This document shows, one piece after another, positions 23,515-32,834 of a DNA stretch of 64,000 bases (its first letter is position 1; every line of letters begins with the position of its first letter). A model generated the notes under the pieces. It made no database searches. It was not told where the DNA came from and saw only the letters and a program-made list of their open reading frames with translations. The stretch comes from Colivivens sp963626085. Its GTDB lineage: Bacteria; Bacteroidota; Bacteroidia; Bacteroidales; Bacteroidaceae. The position numbers were made by a program, and so were the translations under genes. The DNA lies in assembly GCA_963626085.1 (NCBI GenBank), contig CAVFVJ010000002.1, positions 1-64,000 of the forward strand, given 5' to 3'.

Positions 23515-26013
23515 CTACTCCCATGCACTGCCCATATAGCTGTAGCGACTGTTGTCGGGATTGACGACCACCTGTTCAAGTACAATTTCCGGGTCAACCA
23601 TCACTACACGGAGGATGTGCCGTCCAGCAGAGAGAGAACTGGCAGGAGTGACAGACAACCAACGCAGGTTGTCGAACGTCTCGTTGCGCCTCAACAGTTT
23701 CCTGCCGTTCCACCAGCCATTCAAAGCCAGCCGCGGTTCTTCCGGCAATGCCTTCAACCGTCTGGAAACCGCAAGGTTCTTCGGTGTATATTCCTGAAAT
23801 GTGTCGAGGAAGCCCTGACGTGCATCGACTATCTGCATAGGTTGGCTATCGACCTGAACTCCAACACGCAGTCCCCGTTCAGGATAGACGTCCTGTGTCG
23901 GTAGGATACCGAGAGCGACAGTGAGTGACTCCACCGCCTGTGGCAAGTCGAAGTCGTATTCCAGCGAAGCACCGCTACCATCAGTCGAACTCACTGCCAT
24001 CACGTTGCTGCTGCCCATGCACCCCTTGCCGCGTCCCAAGTCGGGGAGAAATATCCACCCGGCAGATTTACCCTCAGTAGAACGGTCGTACCTCCAGGCA
24101 GGAATGGCCACCTCCGTTGACGAAGCCACACTGGAAAGAGGATGGTCAACCCTGAAGCCGAGAGTCAGCGGATTGACGTTCTTATCGGGGATAGACCACT
24201 GGGTATAGCCTATATGGTTGTCCGACATCATGCCTTTCCACTTGCCGCCAGCAAGCACATTATTATAATAGTCCGACAACTCCCTGTCTTTCTGCATCAG
24301 CAGTTCCACCCCGAGGCTGTCGCCCATTGTCGTATGGTTATATATCTCGAAGACACCGGCACTCGCCACCACCGGGTAGTACACCAACTGGTAGAACGCA
24401 TCCTGCATAGCCTCCGGCAAACGGGCACGGAGACCCTCTGCCCTCAACACGAGTGACTGCCAACGCTGCGAGAGGACGAGCATCTCACGTTCATTGAATA
24501 TCCCCGGCACCTGCACCTCCGGCTTCCTTATCAAGTTGTACTTACTGTACTTGGCAATCAAGTCAGCCGTCTCCCTGGCGTTATCCTCCCCGAAGGCACT
24601 TGCGGCAAACCGTTCGAGCCACACCTGTTCATCGCCCGGCTGCACCTTCTCCGGATTCCACGCATAGTCCATAATGAAACTGACCGGCACTTCCTTCGGT
24701 TTCAAGTCACCCACATTGATAATCCATATACGGTCTATCCCGCTGGCGTAAGCCTCATGCAACTGTTCCCGCAGTTTGGGTACTGTAGTGGTGTTGACCC
24801 AACGGTCGTTCCACGGCCCGCCATTCATGTCTATATGGTAATAAAGTCCAAGACCGCCCTTGCGTCTACGTTCCTCAGCGGTACCCTTACGGCGGATGTA
24901 TCCCCAGTTGTTGTCGCAGAAAAGGAGCGTCACGTCATCGGGAACCGTGAAGCCCGCATCATAGTATCGCTGCACTTCGGTAAAGATAGCCCACAACTGC
25001 GGCACACTGCCGGCAGACCGTCCGTAAGTCTCCTCAATAATACGGCGTTGGGCAGCAATCACCTTTCCCAAAGTCTTTATGTTCTCCGCATCGTCACCGT
25101 TGCCCATCTCCGTGTCACCGTCACCACGCATACCAATGGTGATGATATTGTCGTACTTGCAGTTGCGTTCCAGTCCCTCCCTGAAGAACTTTTCGATACG
25201 TTCTGGATTGGTGGCGTAGTTCCACGGTCCCACCTCATCCTTCCGCTTCAGGTACTCACGGTGGGAACGCATCATCGGTTCATGATGGGACGTTCCCATC
25301 ACGATACCCATCTCGTCCGCAAGGCGTGGCGACTCAGGGTCATCCTCATTGAAGTTCGTCGCCCACATGGCTGGCCAGAAGTAATTGGCTTTCAGACGCA
25401 GTAGCAGTTCGAAGATTCGAGCATAAGCCTTGGAGTTGACCCCTCCGAAACGGTTGTTGCACCATCCTCCGAACGAGGGCCACTCATCGTTGATGAAAAT
25501 GCCACGGTACTTCACCTTGGGTTCTCCGTCCGTATAAGTGCCACGTTGCACGTAAAGGCTGCCATGACGGGGCACGGGTACATCTGCCATCCAGTACCAC
25601 GGTGAGACTCCAATCTGACGCGACAACTCATAGATGCCATAGATGGTGCCGCGCTTGTCGGAACCAAGTATGACCAGTTGTCCTCCGTCCGTGAATATGA
25701 GGTATTGCTCCCACTTGCCCTTCAGTTGCCTACACTGACTTGGATACCGTTTCGCCAACCCACTCTTGCCCACAGTAGCCACCGTTACCGGAGCCTTGTC
25801 GCTGCCCGTCACTGCTCGAAGGTCACTGCGCAGGTTACCCACTGCAATCTTTACTCCTGTCCACTCATTGTCGTCATAACGGACAGTGTCACAGGAACCG
25901 GTCAGACAAAGAGCGTCCCTGGCTGGAGCAGAGAACGAGACAAACTGGTCTGCCGCCACGATGGAGAGATGGGAAGACACAAGTGTACATACCATCAACA
26001 TATATTTCTTCAT
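23515..26013 (-). CDS. Glycoside hydrolase family 115 (xylan alpha-1,2-glucuronidase)
   Basis: 832 residues from the ATG at 26013 (signal MKKYMLMVCTLVSSHLSIVA); upstream GTG (26031) and ATG (26025) are alternatives. Family-115 hallmarks: KYRGIFINDEWPSFGGWCNN, RLKANYFWPAMW, GTSHHEPMMRSH and IGMRGDGDTEM, all in the catalytic barrel. The C-terminal third is a beta-rich accessory region ending near GRHILRVVMVDPEIVLEQVV. GH115 enzymes remove (4-O-methyl)glucuronic acid from internal xylose residues of polymeric xylan. The start lies just beyond the stop of the GH98 gene, giving translational coupling. Confidence 0.93.
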   Translation of the reverse strand: MKKYMLMVCTLVSSHLSIVAADQFVSFSAPARDALCLTGSCDTVRYDDNEWTGVKIAVGNLRSDLRAVTGSDKAPVTVATVGKSGLAKRYPSQCRQLKGKWEQYLIFTDGGQLVILGSDKRGTIYGIYELSRQIGVSPWYWMADVPVPRHGSLYVQRGTYTDGEPKVKYRGIFINDEWPSFGGWCNNRFGGVNSKAYARIFELLLRLKANYFWPAMWATNFNEDDPESPRLADEMGIVMGTSHHEPMMRSHREYLKRKDEVGPWNYATNPERIEKFFREGLERNCKYDNIITIGMRGDGDTEMGNGDDAENIKTLGKVIAAQRRIIEETYGRSAGSVPQLWAIFTEVQRYYDAGFTVPDDVTLLFCDNNWGYIRRKGTAEERRRKGGLGLYYHIDMNGGPWNDRWVNTTTVPKLREQLHEAYASGIDRIWIINVGDLKPKEVPVSFIMDYAWNPEKVQPGDEQVWLERFAASAFGEDNARETADLIAKYSKYNLIRKPEVQVPGIFNEREMLVLSQRWQSLVLRAEGLRARLPEAMQDAFYQLVYYPVVASAGVFEIYNHTTMGDSLGVELLMQKDRELSDYYNNVLAGGKWKGMMSDNHIGYTQWSIPDKNVNPLTLGFRVDHPLSSVASSTEVAIPAWRYDRSTEGKSAGWIFLPDLGRGKGCMGSSNVMAVSSTDGSGASLEYDFDLPQAVESLTVALGILPTQDVYPERGLRVGVQVDSQPMQIVDARQGFLDTFQEYTPKNLAVSRRLKALPEEPRLALNGWWNGRKLLRRNETFDNLRWLSVTPASSLSAGRHILRVVMVDPEIVLEQVVVNPDNSRYSYMGSAWE

Positions 26014-26030
26014 AATGTCCTGCATAAGCA

Positions 26031-28667
26031 CTATTTTACAAGGTATTTCTTTCCGTTCTTGATAAAGACACCATGTGACGGATTAGTCACACGACTGCCG
26101 TTGAGGTCATAGACATAACCGGTGTCGCTGCCGTCAGCATCGACAAGACGGATACCCACAACGTTCTGTCCTTTGGCAAACACAGGCTGGAGGGTGACCA
26201 TGTCATCGGGCATGGTGAAGGTGAGTCGGGTGTTACCGTCAGACAGAGTCTCCAGACTGACAGTATTCGCCATCGTGAAATTCACGCCATTGACAACCTT
26301 CAAGCTCTCCAGTCCATAACCCTCTTCCGCCTTGACGGTAAGGGTCACGGTCTGTCCCTCTGTCGCCTCACTCACGTCAGAGGTGACACTGCCATGTGAC
26401 GCGCCACGCACCGTGACAAGGAATTTCTCTGCCTCGCAGTCGCCCGGAGTAAAGACTACCTGGTCGATGTACATGGCGATTCCACTGGTGTTGGTCAGGA
26501 TAAAACTGTTGTTGCCGGCTTTCAGCGTCGCATTAAATGTTGCCTTACACCACTCGTTGTCAGCAGTCTTGACCACAGACAGACGGGTACTCTTGCCGTT
26601 TACATTGACCAGCACCTTACCCTCCTTGTCTGGGTTCATGTATCTGACACTTATACGGTAGTCCCCACCCTCACTCATCTTAAGTATATGACGCAACGCA
26701 CCAGAGGTACTCGTTCCCATATCCATAAAACCGTTAGCAGAGTGTCCCTTCACCGCAGGATAAGTATAATAAGGACCAGTGACACAGCTCTTCACGTTCT
26801 TAAAGTCCATGTCCTCAGCCTCTATCACTACCTCACCATGGTAAGCCTCAGGCTGTAGTGGAAGAGGAAGTGCCTCCGCCGGGATGGCATCAGTGGCAGT
26901 CCGCTCGTTGCCGCCCTTGCAGTTGACCCTCAGGTCGACACCGCCCCGGTGGTTGACCTCCAGAGTATAGGTATGGCTGTCCGCCGAATAGGAAGCAGTG
27001 ACAGTGCCATCCGCAAGTTCACGCTTTTCGAACGTGTAACTCGGCTCGGAGGTTACACCTGTGATGACTATGGTCTGCGTTGCCAATGTCGTGGTATCCG
27101 TACGGAAGTTATTCATGTAAAAGTCGATATGGTCATCATACTCACGTACAGTACCGCTGTTAAGCATACTGTATGTGAGTGTAAGCTGGTCACAGGTATT
27201 GTACTTCAACGGTATCGCTGCAGTTGCAGTCTTGTTGCCGCCAACATAAGAGAAAGGCATGTAAGTGACCAGTTGGTTGCGGAAGCGGTTCACATACAAG
27301 TCGCCGGTTGAGACCTCCTCATAACGCGAGTCGAACTCCTTCGACTTGACTGCCAGTGTCTTCCAGCGGGAAGTGGCCTGAGACTTCTTTATCTTCAGTG
27401 GGATGCTCTTCGCCAGCTCATCGTACAACTTCGGGACAATAGGGATAGCACCGTAACGACCCGTTGACTTGAAATAGCAGTGGTTGTCCATGAAATAGCC
27501 GTTGCCCACATTGGTCGGGTCGTCCTGCTTGTACAGACCGTCATAGAGTGAGTTCCACGAGGCATATTTGTCCTCATCACTGCCCGACGTCTTGTCGTTG
27601 AGAACAACGATTTTGGTCTTGCCGACCACCTCCTCTCTCGAAGGAATATATATGGTTCCATCTATTACCTTGCGGAACATGTCAACCCACGCGCCATTGA
27701 AACCAGGGAAGGTAGTCCAGTTACGCTGTTGGAAACCGCCTACCGTGGTACGTTCTGTCTCCTTGAAGTCCTCCGTCAAGATAAGCTCAGGGCCGTCCCA
27801 CACGGCACCACCGTTGACAGCAGTCTGTTCCATCACCGTACCGATACCAGCAGCAATGGGATATTTGGCCTTATTCTTACCCACCACACAGTCCATCGCT
27901 CCGTTCCATCCACAGCTGTCATAACGCACACCATAGTTCTTGGCAAGACCTGCGATGAAAGGACCGAAGCAGACGCTCTCTGAATTGTAGAAGCACCATG
28001 GCTGCGTGTACTTGTAGAGCCACAGGATTGCCTCGGGATACTGTTCACAGGCTGCCATCAGGTTTTTGTCGCGCTTAAGCATCCCCAAGGGCGAAAGACC
28101 GTGACTCCAGATATTGCCACAGAAAGAGACTGTAAGGAAACCACCGTACTGGTGGGACATCTCCACCAGTTTGGCAAACAACGCTATCTGGTCGGTCTGC
28201 TTGGCAGAATAGAGTGCGTCCTCGTCAAATCCCCAGAACTGTTCAGCAAAGTTCCATCCAAGGAAATTGGGAAAGCGTTTGAACATATACTCGAAAGACT
28301 CAAGGTCGTCGCACTGCAAATGGGTATGTCCTCCAGATGCCGGTTGGCAGGTGAACCACAGTCCGTTCTTCTGGCACACTGTTCCCCAGGAGCGGTAAGT
28401 ACGCATTGCATTCTGAGGCATCAGGTAGACAGCCCTGTCCTTATCGTACTGACAGGAAAGGGAGAGGTTCATACATACGTAAGGCTTGATATCCTCGGGT
28501 ATCAAGTCTATGATTTTCTGAGGGTCGGCTGCGTTCCACACGTCAATGTGAATCATCCACAGAGGGTGCTGACTGTCGACGGGACGCCGCTGCTGAGCCA
28601 TCATGCCACTCACCAAGAGTGAACACTGTAGAGCCAACAGCACAAAAAGTACGGACATACGTTTCAT
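26031..28667 (-). CDS. Glycoside hydrolase family 98-type endo-enzyme with CBM35/6-like module
   Basis: 878 residues from ATG 28667 (signal MKRMSVLFVLLALQCSLLVS); upstream extension to 28739 is unlikely. The N-terminal ~560 residues match the GH98 fold: HPLWMIHIDVWNAADPQKII, MNLSLSCQYDKD, GLWFTCQPASGGHTH, FLGWNFAEQFWGFDED. A carbohydrate-binding module of the CBM35/CBM6 type follows (VVIEAEDMDFKNVKSCVTGP ... MYIDQVVF), then an InlB-like repeat (VTVRGASHGSVTSDVSEATE) and a tail GYVYDLNGSRVTNPSHGVFI. GH98 enzymes cut blood-group glycans or, in gut Bacteroides, complex glucuronoarabinoxylan; the GH43/GH115 neighbours favour xylan. Second gene of the operon. Confidence 0.85.
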   Translation of the reverse strand: MKRMSVLFVLLALQCSLLVSGMMAQQRRPVDSQHPLWMIHIDVWNAADPQKIIDLIPEDIKPYVCMNLSLSCQYDKDRAVYLMPQNAMRTYRSWGTVCQKNGLWFTCQPASGGHTHLQCDDLESFEYMFKRFPNFLGWNFAEQFWGFDEDALYSAKQTDQIALFAKLVEMSHQYGGFLTVSFCGNIWSHGLSPLGMLKRDKNLMAACEQYPEAILWLYKYTQPWCFYNSESVCFGPFIAGLAKNYGVRYDSCGWNGAMDCVVGKNKAKYPIAAGIGTVMEQTAVNGGAVWDGPELILTEDFKETERTTVGGFQQRNWTTFPGFNGAWVDMFRKVIDGTIYIPSREEVVGKTKIVVLNDKTSGSDEDKYASWNSLYDGLYKQDDPTNVGNGYFMDNHCYFKSTGRYGAIPIVPKLYDELAKSIPLKIKKSQATSRWKTLAVKSKEFDSRYEEVSTGDLYVNRFRNQLVTYMPFSYVGGNKTATAAIPLKYNTCDQLTLTYSMLNSGTVREYDDHIDFYMNNFRTDTTTLATQTIVITGVTSEPSYTFEKRELADGTVTASYSADSHTYTLEVNHRGGVDLRVNCKGGNERTATDAIPAEALPLPLQPEAYHGEVVIEAEDMDFKNVKSCVTGPYYTYPAVKGHSANGFMDMGTSTSGALRHILKMSEGGDYRISVRYMNPDKEGKVLVNVNGKSTRLSVVKTADNEWCKATFNATLKAGNNSFILTNTSGIAMYIDQVVFTPGDCEAEKFLVTVRGASHGSVTSDVSEATEGQTVTLTVKAEEGYGLESLKVVNGVNFTMANTVSLETLSDGNTRLTFTMPDDMVTLQPVFAKGQNVVGIRLVDADGSDTGYVYDLNGSRVTNPSHGVFIKNGKKYLVK

Positions 28668-28745
28668 ATCAATTTGGATTTTGAGGTAATACTTCATTTC
28701 ACCGCAGACCACTGCGGTTTCTTTCTTTTTATGGTTCACGGTCGT

Positions 28746-30158
28746 TTATCTCTCGAACTGCCACCAGTCTAATGTAAACAATTTGCCGCCTTTGTTGCCC
28801 TTGAACACAAGGTAAAGGTCGTGCTTGCCAGTCACAGACTTCATTACTGAGGTGGAGAGCGTACGCCACTTCTCCCAACCACCAGTGTATTGGACTATGA
28901 GTGAAGCGACCAATTCCCCATCACTCTTGTCGGCACGCACTTCGAGCGTTCCACCCTGCAAGGCACTGGCTACAGTAGCCGTGAACTGACGGGGAGAAAC
29001 CGTACCAAAGTCCACTTCCCGAACCATGATGAAGTCTTCCGCATGAATCTCGGAGATGTAGACACCAGTATCCTCGTTCCACTCCGACTTCACGCCCTTA
29101 GAGTCTGCGATGGTCTCCGCTTCAACACGTTTGTACGGGTTTAGAGTTCCTATTGGGCTCACCCCTTCCCGAGTATGGTGGATAATCGGGAAGGTGCCAT
29201 CGTCATTGTACTTGAACTCCTCGACAGCCACACTGCGGCCGAAACCGCCACCGAGTTTGCCGGTATGATAGACAAAGTATGAACGTCCTTTGAAGTCAAC
29301 CACACCACAGTGGTTGGTGAACGATCCAGTATTCTCCAACGGCATGATCTCACCCACATATTTCCAAGGTCCCAACGGTTTCTTGCTCATTGAATAGGAG
29401 ATATGCTCGGGCACTCCACCTGCCGCATAAAGCATATAATAGTTTTTGCCACGTTTCATCAGCCACGGACCTTCCGTATAGTTGTCCTTGTATTTCACCG
29501 TAGAGTCACGCTTCTCAATGTCGGGCGCACCGAAGCCCTCGACAGTTTGGGTAATCATACCGACCTCACCCTTGTCGTCCACCCGTTCCTTCTCTTTCAC
29601 GCCACCCTTGAAACTTAGCATGTCGTCATTCAAGCGGGCATAGTAGAGGTGAGGGTTTCCCCAATAGAGATATGCCTGCCCATCGGTGTCAATGAAGACA
29701 GTCGGGTCGATGTTATCCCACTTCCCATTGTCGAAGAGAGGCTTGCCCAGCACATCCTTGAACGGACCAGTAGGACTGTCGCCCACAGCCACACCTATAG
29801 CCATGCCGCCACTCAACTTAGAGTGGGCGCATACATACCAATAGTACTTGCCTCCACGCTCAATGGTCTGCGATGCCCATGCCCTGCCGTCAGCCCATGA
29901 GAACGATGAGAGGTTAAGAGGAGAACCGTGGTCTGTCCAGTTGACCATGTCCGACGACGAGTACACGCGCCATTCGTTCATCCAGAAGAAGTCAGCTCCG
30001 TCCTCATCATGTCCTGCATAAATGTACATACGGTCACCAGCCACCATCGGGGCAGGGTCACCAGTAAGTTGAGTCTGTACTACGGGGTTCTGGGCAATGG
30101 CGGAATTGGAAAAAGCCATTCCCAGACAAAGGGTAATCAATTGTCCGTGTTTCATCAT
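28746..30158 (-). CDS. Glycoside hydrolase family 43 protein with CBM6-type C-terminus
   Basis: 470 residues from ATG 30158. Signal peptide to about residue 23 (NSAIAQ). GH43 beta-propeller of about 310 residues: LTGDPAPMVAGDRMYIYAGH carries the first Asp, WDNIDPTVFIDTDGQAYLYW the second and YTEGPWLMKRGKNYYMLYA the Glu. A CBM6-like module (ISEIHAEDFIMVREVDFGTV ... HDLYLVFKG) fills about 330-470. This layout is typical of arabinofuranosidase/xylosidase GH43 enzymes. First gene of the xylan set; promoter candidate at 30212-30219. No SusC/SusD pair or HTCS regulator lies in the window. Confidence 0.9.
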   Translation of the reverse strand: MMKHGQLITLCLGMAFSNSAIAQNPVVQTQLTGDPAPMVAGDRMYIYAGHDEDGADFFWMNEWRVYSSSDMVNWTDHGSPLNLSSFSWADGRAWASQTIERGGKYYWYVCAHSKLSGGMAIGVAVGDSPTGPFKDVLGKPLFDNGKWDNIDPTVFIDTDGQAYLYWGNPHLYYARLNDDMLSFKGGVKEKERVDDKGEVGMITQTVEGFGAPDIEKRDSTVKYKDNYTEGPWLMKRGKNYYMLYAAGGVPEHISYSMSKKPLGPWKYVGEIMPLENTGSFTNHCGVVDFKGRSYFVYHTGKLGGGFGRSVAVEEFKYNDDGTFPIIHHTREGVSPIGTLNPYKRVEAETIADSKGVKSEWNEDTGVYISEIHAEDFIMVREVDFGTVSPRQFTATVASALQGGTLEVRADKSDGELVASLIVQYTGGWEKWRTLSTSVMKSVTGKHDLYLVFKGNKGGKLFTLDWWQFER

Positions 30159-30211
30159 CAAAGAATTCGATTGTTATATTGTATATTCCGATTGTCTGAT
30201 TAATTCGGCTG

Positions 30212-30219
30212 CAAAATTA
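30212..30219 (-). promoter_or_regulatory. -7 box of the glycosidase operon
   Basis: TAATTTTG on the minus strand, 54 nt ahead of the first GH43 ATG. No convincing TTTG is found 19-20 nt upstream, which would fit an activator-dependent promoter. The remainder of 30220-30373 shows nothing else. Confidence 0.45.
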
Positions 30220-30373
30220 GCTGTAAACAATCAGTGTTTCTTTGTCGCAAGTATCAAATACTTTAGATAAAGAAACAAGTCGGCACGAATTCTACGTCTA
30301 TATGGCATCACATGGTTTCACGGCACAGTTCTCTGCGCCAGTGCGATGTACGGACCGATGAAACTAATTCAGA

Positions 30374-30874
30374 TTATCCTTTTCTTACAAGGTCTACAAA
30401 CACATAATCATGTGCATGGCGTTCATCCGCCTTGTGTTCCTCACGGTTTACCTCCTCCCATTCGGCACTGTCTATTGCAGGGAAAAAGGCATCCGCTTCG
30501 GACGGGCTGTCGTCAATGACCGTCAGATAAAGTTTGTCGGCAAGGGGAAGAGCCTGACTGTACACCTGTTCGCCACCGATGACGAACACTTCTTCCTCAG
30601 CCCTACATAAGTCAAGTGCGTCTTGAAGAGAACCGACCCATTCCGCACCCTCGGGATTGTCAGACATACGACCAGACCGGGTCATCACTATATTCCTCCT
30701 GTTCGGCAAGGGACGACGAGGAAAGGATTCAAATGTATGTCTGCCCATGATAATAGGATGACCGGTAGTAGTCGACTTAAACCGTTTCATGTCGTTGGGC
30801 ATACGATAAAGCAACCCGTTATCCTTTCCGATGGCATTATTCTTGGCGATTGCCACTATTATCGAGAGAGTCAT
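30374..30874 (-). CDS. folA: Dihydrofolate reductase
   Basis: 166 residues; reduces dihydrofolate to tetrahydrofolate with NADPH. The sequence shows the standard chromosomal DHFR: SIIVAIAKNNAIGKDNGLLY at the N-terminus, the active-site MPNDMKRFK (Asp in helix B), GHPIIMGRHTFESFPRRPLP (NADPH phosphate loop) and VFVIGGEQVYSQALPLADKL (GG motif). Its ATG overlaps the thyA stop by 4 nt (ATGA), so thyA and folA are translated together; ThyA makes the dihydrofolate that this enzyme recycles. Confidence 0.97.
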   Translation of the reverse strand: MTLSIIVAIAKNNAIGKDNGLLYRMPNDMKRFKSTTTGHPIIMGRHTFESFPRRPLPNRRNIVMTRSGRMSDNPEGAEWVGSLQDALDLCRAEEEVFVIGGEQVYSQALPLADKLYLTVIDDSPSEADAFFPAIDSAEWEEVNREEHKADERHAHDYVFVDLVRKG

Positions 30875-31665
30875 ACAGATACCTTAGCTTTTATGTGGTC
30901 ATAAGGGTTATAGTTCTCAAGTGTGAAATCCTCGTACTTGAAGTCGAAGATATCTTTGACCTCGGGATTAATCCGCATGGTGGGCAACGGACGTGGCTCA
31001 CGTGTCAGTTGCAACTTCGCCTGTTCGATATGATCAAGGTAGAGATGGGTGTCACCTGTCGTGTACACGAAGTCGCCTGCCTTGAGATTGGTCACCTGTG
31101 CCACCATCATGAGCAGTAAACTGTAGGATGCGATGTTGAACGGCACTCCGAGGAAGGTGTCAGCACTGCGTTGGTAGAGTTGAAGACTGAGCCTGCCGTC
31201 AGCCACATAAAATTGGAAGAGGATATGGCAGGGAGGCAGGTTCATGTTCTTTATATCCGCTACATTCCACGCGCTCACTATGAGACGACGGCTACTGGGA
31301 TTGTTCTTTATCTCTTCAATCACATTAGTTATCTGGTCAATATATCCTCCGTCATAATCAGGCCAGCTACGCCACTGATAGCCATAGATATGTCCGAGGT
31401 TTCCGTCCGCATCCGCCCACTCGTTCCATATACGGACGCCCCGTTCCTGTAGCCATTTGGCATTGGTGTCGCCACGAAGGAACCACAGCAATTCATATAT
31501 TATACTCTTAAGATGCAGTTTCTTGGTTGTCAGAAGAGGGAATCCATCCTCCAAATTGAACCGCATCTGATTGCCAAACACTCCTATTGTGCCAGTCCCA
31601 GTACGGTCGTCCTTATGTGTCCCTTCCCGAAGGATACGTTCAAGCAGATTCAGATATTGTCTCAT
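30871..31665 (-). CDS. thyA: Thymidylate synthase
   Basis: 264 residues, the same length as the E. coli enzyme, starting MRQYLNLLERILREG at ATG 31665 (a longer frame to 31728 adds 21 residues not seen in the family). Catalytic Cys in MNLPPCHILFQFYV, folate/dUMP motifs DRTGTGTIGVFG, RQ-type Arg in SRRLIVSAWNV and GDTHLYLDHIEQAK. Converts dUMP to dTMP using methylene-tetrahydrofolate. A -7 box TATCTTTG (31685-31692) lies 20 nt upstream, partly inside the stem region of the exbD terminator. Confidence 0.97.
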   Translation of the reverse strand: MRQYLNLLERILREGTHKDDRTGTGTIGVFGNQMRFNLEDGFPLLTTKKLHLKSIIYELLWFLRGDTNAKWLQERGVRIWNEWADADGNLGHIYGYQWRSWPDYDGGYIDQITNVIEEIKNNPSSRRLIVSAWNVADIKNMNLPPCHILFQFYVADGRLSLQLYQRSADTFLGVPFNIASYSLLLMMVAQVTNLKAGDFVYTTGDTHLYLDHIEQAKLQLTREPRPLPTMRINPEVKDIFDFKYEDFTLENYNPYDHIKAKVSV

Positions 31666-31695
31666 CGTTATTTGAAGTTTTGTGCAAAGATACAA

Positions 31696-31730
31696 AAATG
31701 GAGCGAACCACAATGTGATTCGCTCCATTT
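31696..31730 (-). terminator. Intrinsic terminator after exbD
   Basis: 12-bp perfect stem: AAATGGAGCGAA (31696-31707) and its complement (31719-31730) with an 11-nt loop; on the minus strand the stem is followed by TTTTT. It begins 18 nt beyond the exbD stop codon and separates the ExbB/ExbD operon from thyA. Confidence 0.85.
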
Positions 31731-31747
31731 GTTAGGTACAAATATGC

Positions 31748-32224
31748 TTAATCCCCTGCTTTAGGCTGTGGCTTTGACGCTGAGTAAACAATCTTCAGCG
31801 CATACGCCTTACGGAGGGTCTGCTTCACGTCAGTGATGATACCCATTGGAGTCTTGTGGTCCACCTTCAGTGAGACTGTGTAGAACGGCTTGTCACTTTC
31901 GGCAAGGCTGTTACGGTCAGACATCACGAAGTCGTAAATCTGACTTACTTCCGCAAAGTCGTCATTAATCTGAATGCGAGTACCGCTACCCATCTGAGTT
32001 TTGTACTGTTCCGTCGGCTGTCCGATATAGATGAACGACGTACATGACTTGCGCGCCAGCTTCTCAAGCTGAGTACCTACAGGGCGGTCAAAGCGCACCT
32101 TAAAGGTCACCTCACGCATTGATGTCACCATCATGAAGAAGAACAAAACAGAGAAAATCAAGTCTGGCAGAGATGAAGTATTCAACTCTGGCATTTCCTT
32201 ACTTCCTTTATTAAATCTACTCAT
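31748..32224 (-). CDS. exbD: ExbD/TolR family biopolymer transporter (second copy)
   Basis: 158 residues: short N-terminus (MSRFNKGSKEMPELNTSSLP), one transmembrane helix containing the proton-path Asp (SLPDLIFSVLFFFMMVTS), and a periplasmic domain ending in ADG-type secondary structure (TDVKQTLRKAYALKIVYSAS). It starts one base after the stop of the preceding exbD. With ExbB it forms the motor that passes proton motive force to TonB. Two different ExbD proteins in one operon is usual in Bacteroidetes. Confidence 0.92.
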   Translation of the reverse strand: MSRFNKGSKEMPELNTSSLPDLIFSVLFFFMMVTSMREVTFKVRFDRPVGTQLEKLARKSCTSFIYIGQPTEQYKTQMGSGTRIQINDDFAEVSQIYDFVMSDRNSLAESDKPFYTVSLKVDHKTPMGIITDVKQTLRKAYALKIVYSASKPQPKAGD

Positions 32225-32225
32225 A

Positions 32226-32816
32226 TCAATTCACCTTTCCATATTGTTTTGGTTCAGCCTCGGAAATCTTCATTGGATAGACTTCACGTATAGCCTCTTT
32301 CTGTTCCGAGTTCAAGAATTCGTACTTGTAACCGAACTCGTTCTTGGCAAGCTCGTCTCGCAGTTCATTATAAGCTGCAACGAGTTGGTCCTGAACTTGG
32401 AAATAGACTCCATAGCTTGTACCGCGGTCGGTCTGTACGGAAATCACATGGTTCTCTGTCACCATTCTGTTTCCTAGCAACTTGACCTTCTTTGGCTTCA
32501 ACTCTGGGAGATTTGGTCTATTTTCAGGGTTTGCAATAAACTCTTTTGCTCTCACTTTCACATCTTCAAGTCCGACGTAATCGTCACCAATCATAAGGTA
32601 GTTGTCCTTATTGATACGAATGTTGAGGATATTACGTTCCTTGACCTTGATCTCATTGTTCAACTGATCCTCCTCTGGCGGTTTCGGGAGTGTACGTGGC
32701 AGACCCTGATCAGTATCCATTGAGGTGGTCACGAGGAAGAAGATGAGCAACATGAATGAAATGTCGGCAGTAGAACTGGTGTTCAAGCCCGGCATGGATC
32801 TTTTTTTCTTACCCAT
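32226..32816 (-). CDS. exbD: ExbD/TolR family biopolymer transporter (first copy)
   Basis: 196 residues from ATG 32816 (MGKKKRSMPGLNTSSTADIS; a GTG two codons earlier is possible). The helix STADISFMLLIFFLVTTS carries the conserved Asp. The periplasmic part is longer than in the second copy and ends with DELAKNEFGYKYEFLNSEQK and a basic tail. It probably forms a heterologous ExbD pair in the ExbB pentamer or a separate complex. It follows the four-helix membrane protein by 18 nt. Confidence 0.92.
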   Translation of the reverse strand: MGKKKRSMPGLNTSSTADISFMLLIFFLVTTSMDTDQGLPRTLPKPPEEDQLNNEIKVKERNILNIRINKDNYLMIGDDYVGLEDVKVRAKEFIANPENRPNLPELKPKKVKLLGNRMVTENHVISVQTDRGTSYGVYFQVQDQLVAAYNELRDELAKNEFGYKYEFLNSEQKEAIREVYPMKISEAEPKQYGKVN

Positions 32817-32834
32817 AGTCACTCAATTGTTTAA

